A stretch of DNA of 5,220 nt, from NCBI GenBank assembly GCA_035512595.1, contig DATKDU010000355.1, forward strand, positions 1-5,220, read 5' to 3'. The notes beneath the pieces are model-generated. The model did no database searches. It was not told the DNA's origin and saw only the letters and a program-made list of their open reading frames with translations. Source of the DNA: DATKDU01 sp035512595. Its GTDB lineage: Bacteria; Planctomycetota; Planctomycetia; Pirellulales; Pirellulaceae. Position 1 is the first letter of the stretch, and each line of letters opens with the position of its first letter. Shown piece by piece: positions 5,158 through 5,220 of the stretch. A program made the translations under genes and the position numbers.

Positions 5158-5220
5158 TCATCGCTTTGATTCCACTGCTTCAATCAGCCGGGCGAGTGCT
5201 TCCACTCCTTGGCTGAGCTG
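5158..5220 (-). CDS. C-terminal end (20 codons) of an unidentified gene, cut by the window edge
   Basis: On the minus strand the frame entering at 5220 reads QLSQGVEALARLIEAVESKR and stops with TGA at 5160-5158. It looks like a real helical protein tail, with Leu/Ala/Ile spaced among Glu/Arg, and is not recognisable as any family. Its stop overlaps the upstream candidate start of the ADP-ribosylation-type gene (ATG at 5161-5159) as ATGA and lies 11 bases before the preferred ATG at 5146. That close spacing is the main support for its being a gene in the same operon. Twenty codons cannot prove it. Confidence 0.5.
   Translation of the reverse strand, partial: QLSQGVEALARLIEAVESKR

Overview
The window looks like a piece of a GC-rich planctomycete chromosome, probably of the Pirellulales type. 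This rests on three things: a Tat-exported DUF1501 protein, a family strongly expanded in Planctomycetota; an intergenic palindrome with the arms GGCAGGCG/CGCCTGCC, of a kind I associate with these genomes; and high-GC genes that mostly lack good Shine-Dalgarno sites. The assignment is an inference, because the window has no rRNA or marker gene.

Layout, left to right. (1) Positions 2-1198 (+) hold the last 398 residues of a large Eco57I-type (type IIG-like) DNA adenine methylase or restriction-modification protein. Its start and catalytic motifs lie to the left of the window, so a defence locus may lie in that direction. A perfect hairpin sits on its stop codon. (2) Positions 1298-2767 (+) encode a 489-residue DUF1501 protein with a twin-arginine leader. 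A putative extended -10 promoter lies so close to its ATG that the mRNA may be leaderless. (3) Positions 2848-3756 (+) encode an unrecognised membrane protein with about eight helices and clearly lower GC. It overlaps by 11 bases the next gene, (4) positions 3746-4699 (+), a RarD/EamA-family ten-helix transporter. Genes 3 and 4 look like a translationally coupled pair. (5) Seven bases after the rarD stop is a strong GC hairpin, at the junction with a convergent pair on the minus strand. (6) Positions 4748-5146 (-) encode a small protein of the family annotated 'ADP-ribosylation/crystallin J1'. (7) Just upstream of it, positions 5158-5220 (-) hold the last 20 codons of another gene, which is cut by the window edge.

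Functionally the window is a junction rather than one pathway: the end of a defence-type gene, an exported protein of unknown biochemical role, a transporter pair, and the end of a small minus-strand operon. I see no CRISPR array, tRNA, rRNA or insertion sequence. The points most worth a second look are the codon-use break inside the methylase, the matching promoter/start layout of two adjacent genes, the lone DUF1501 gene next to a defence gene, and the small ADP-ribosylation-type protein coupled to an unknown partner.
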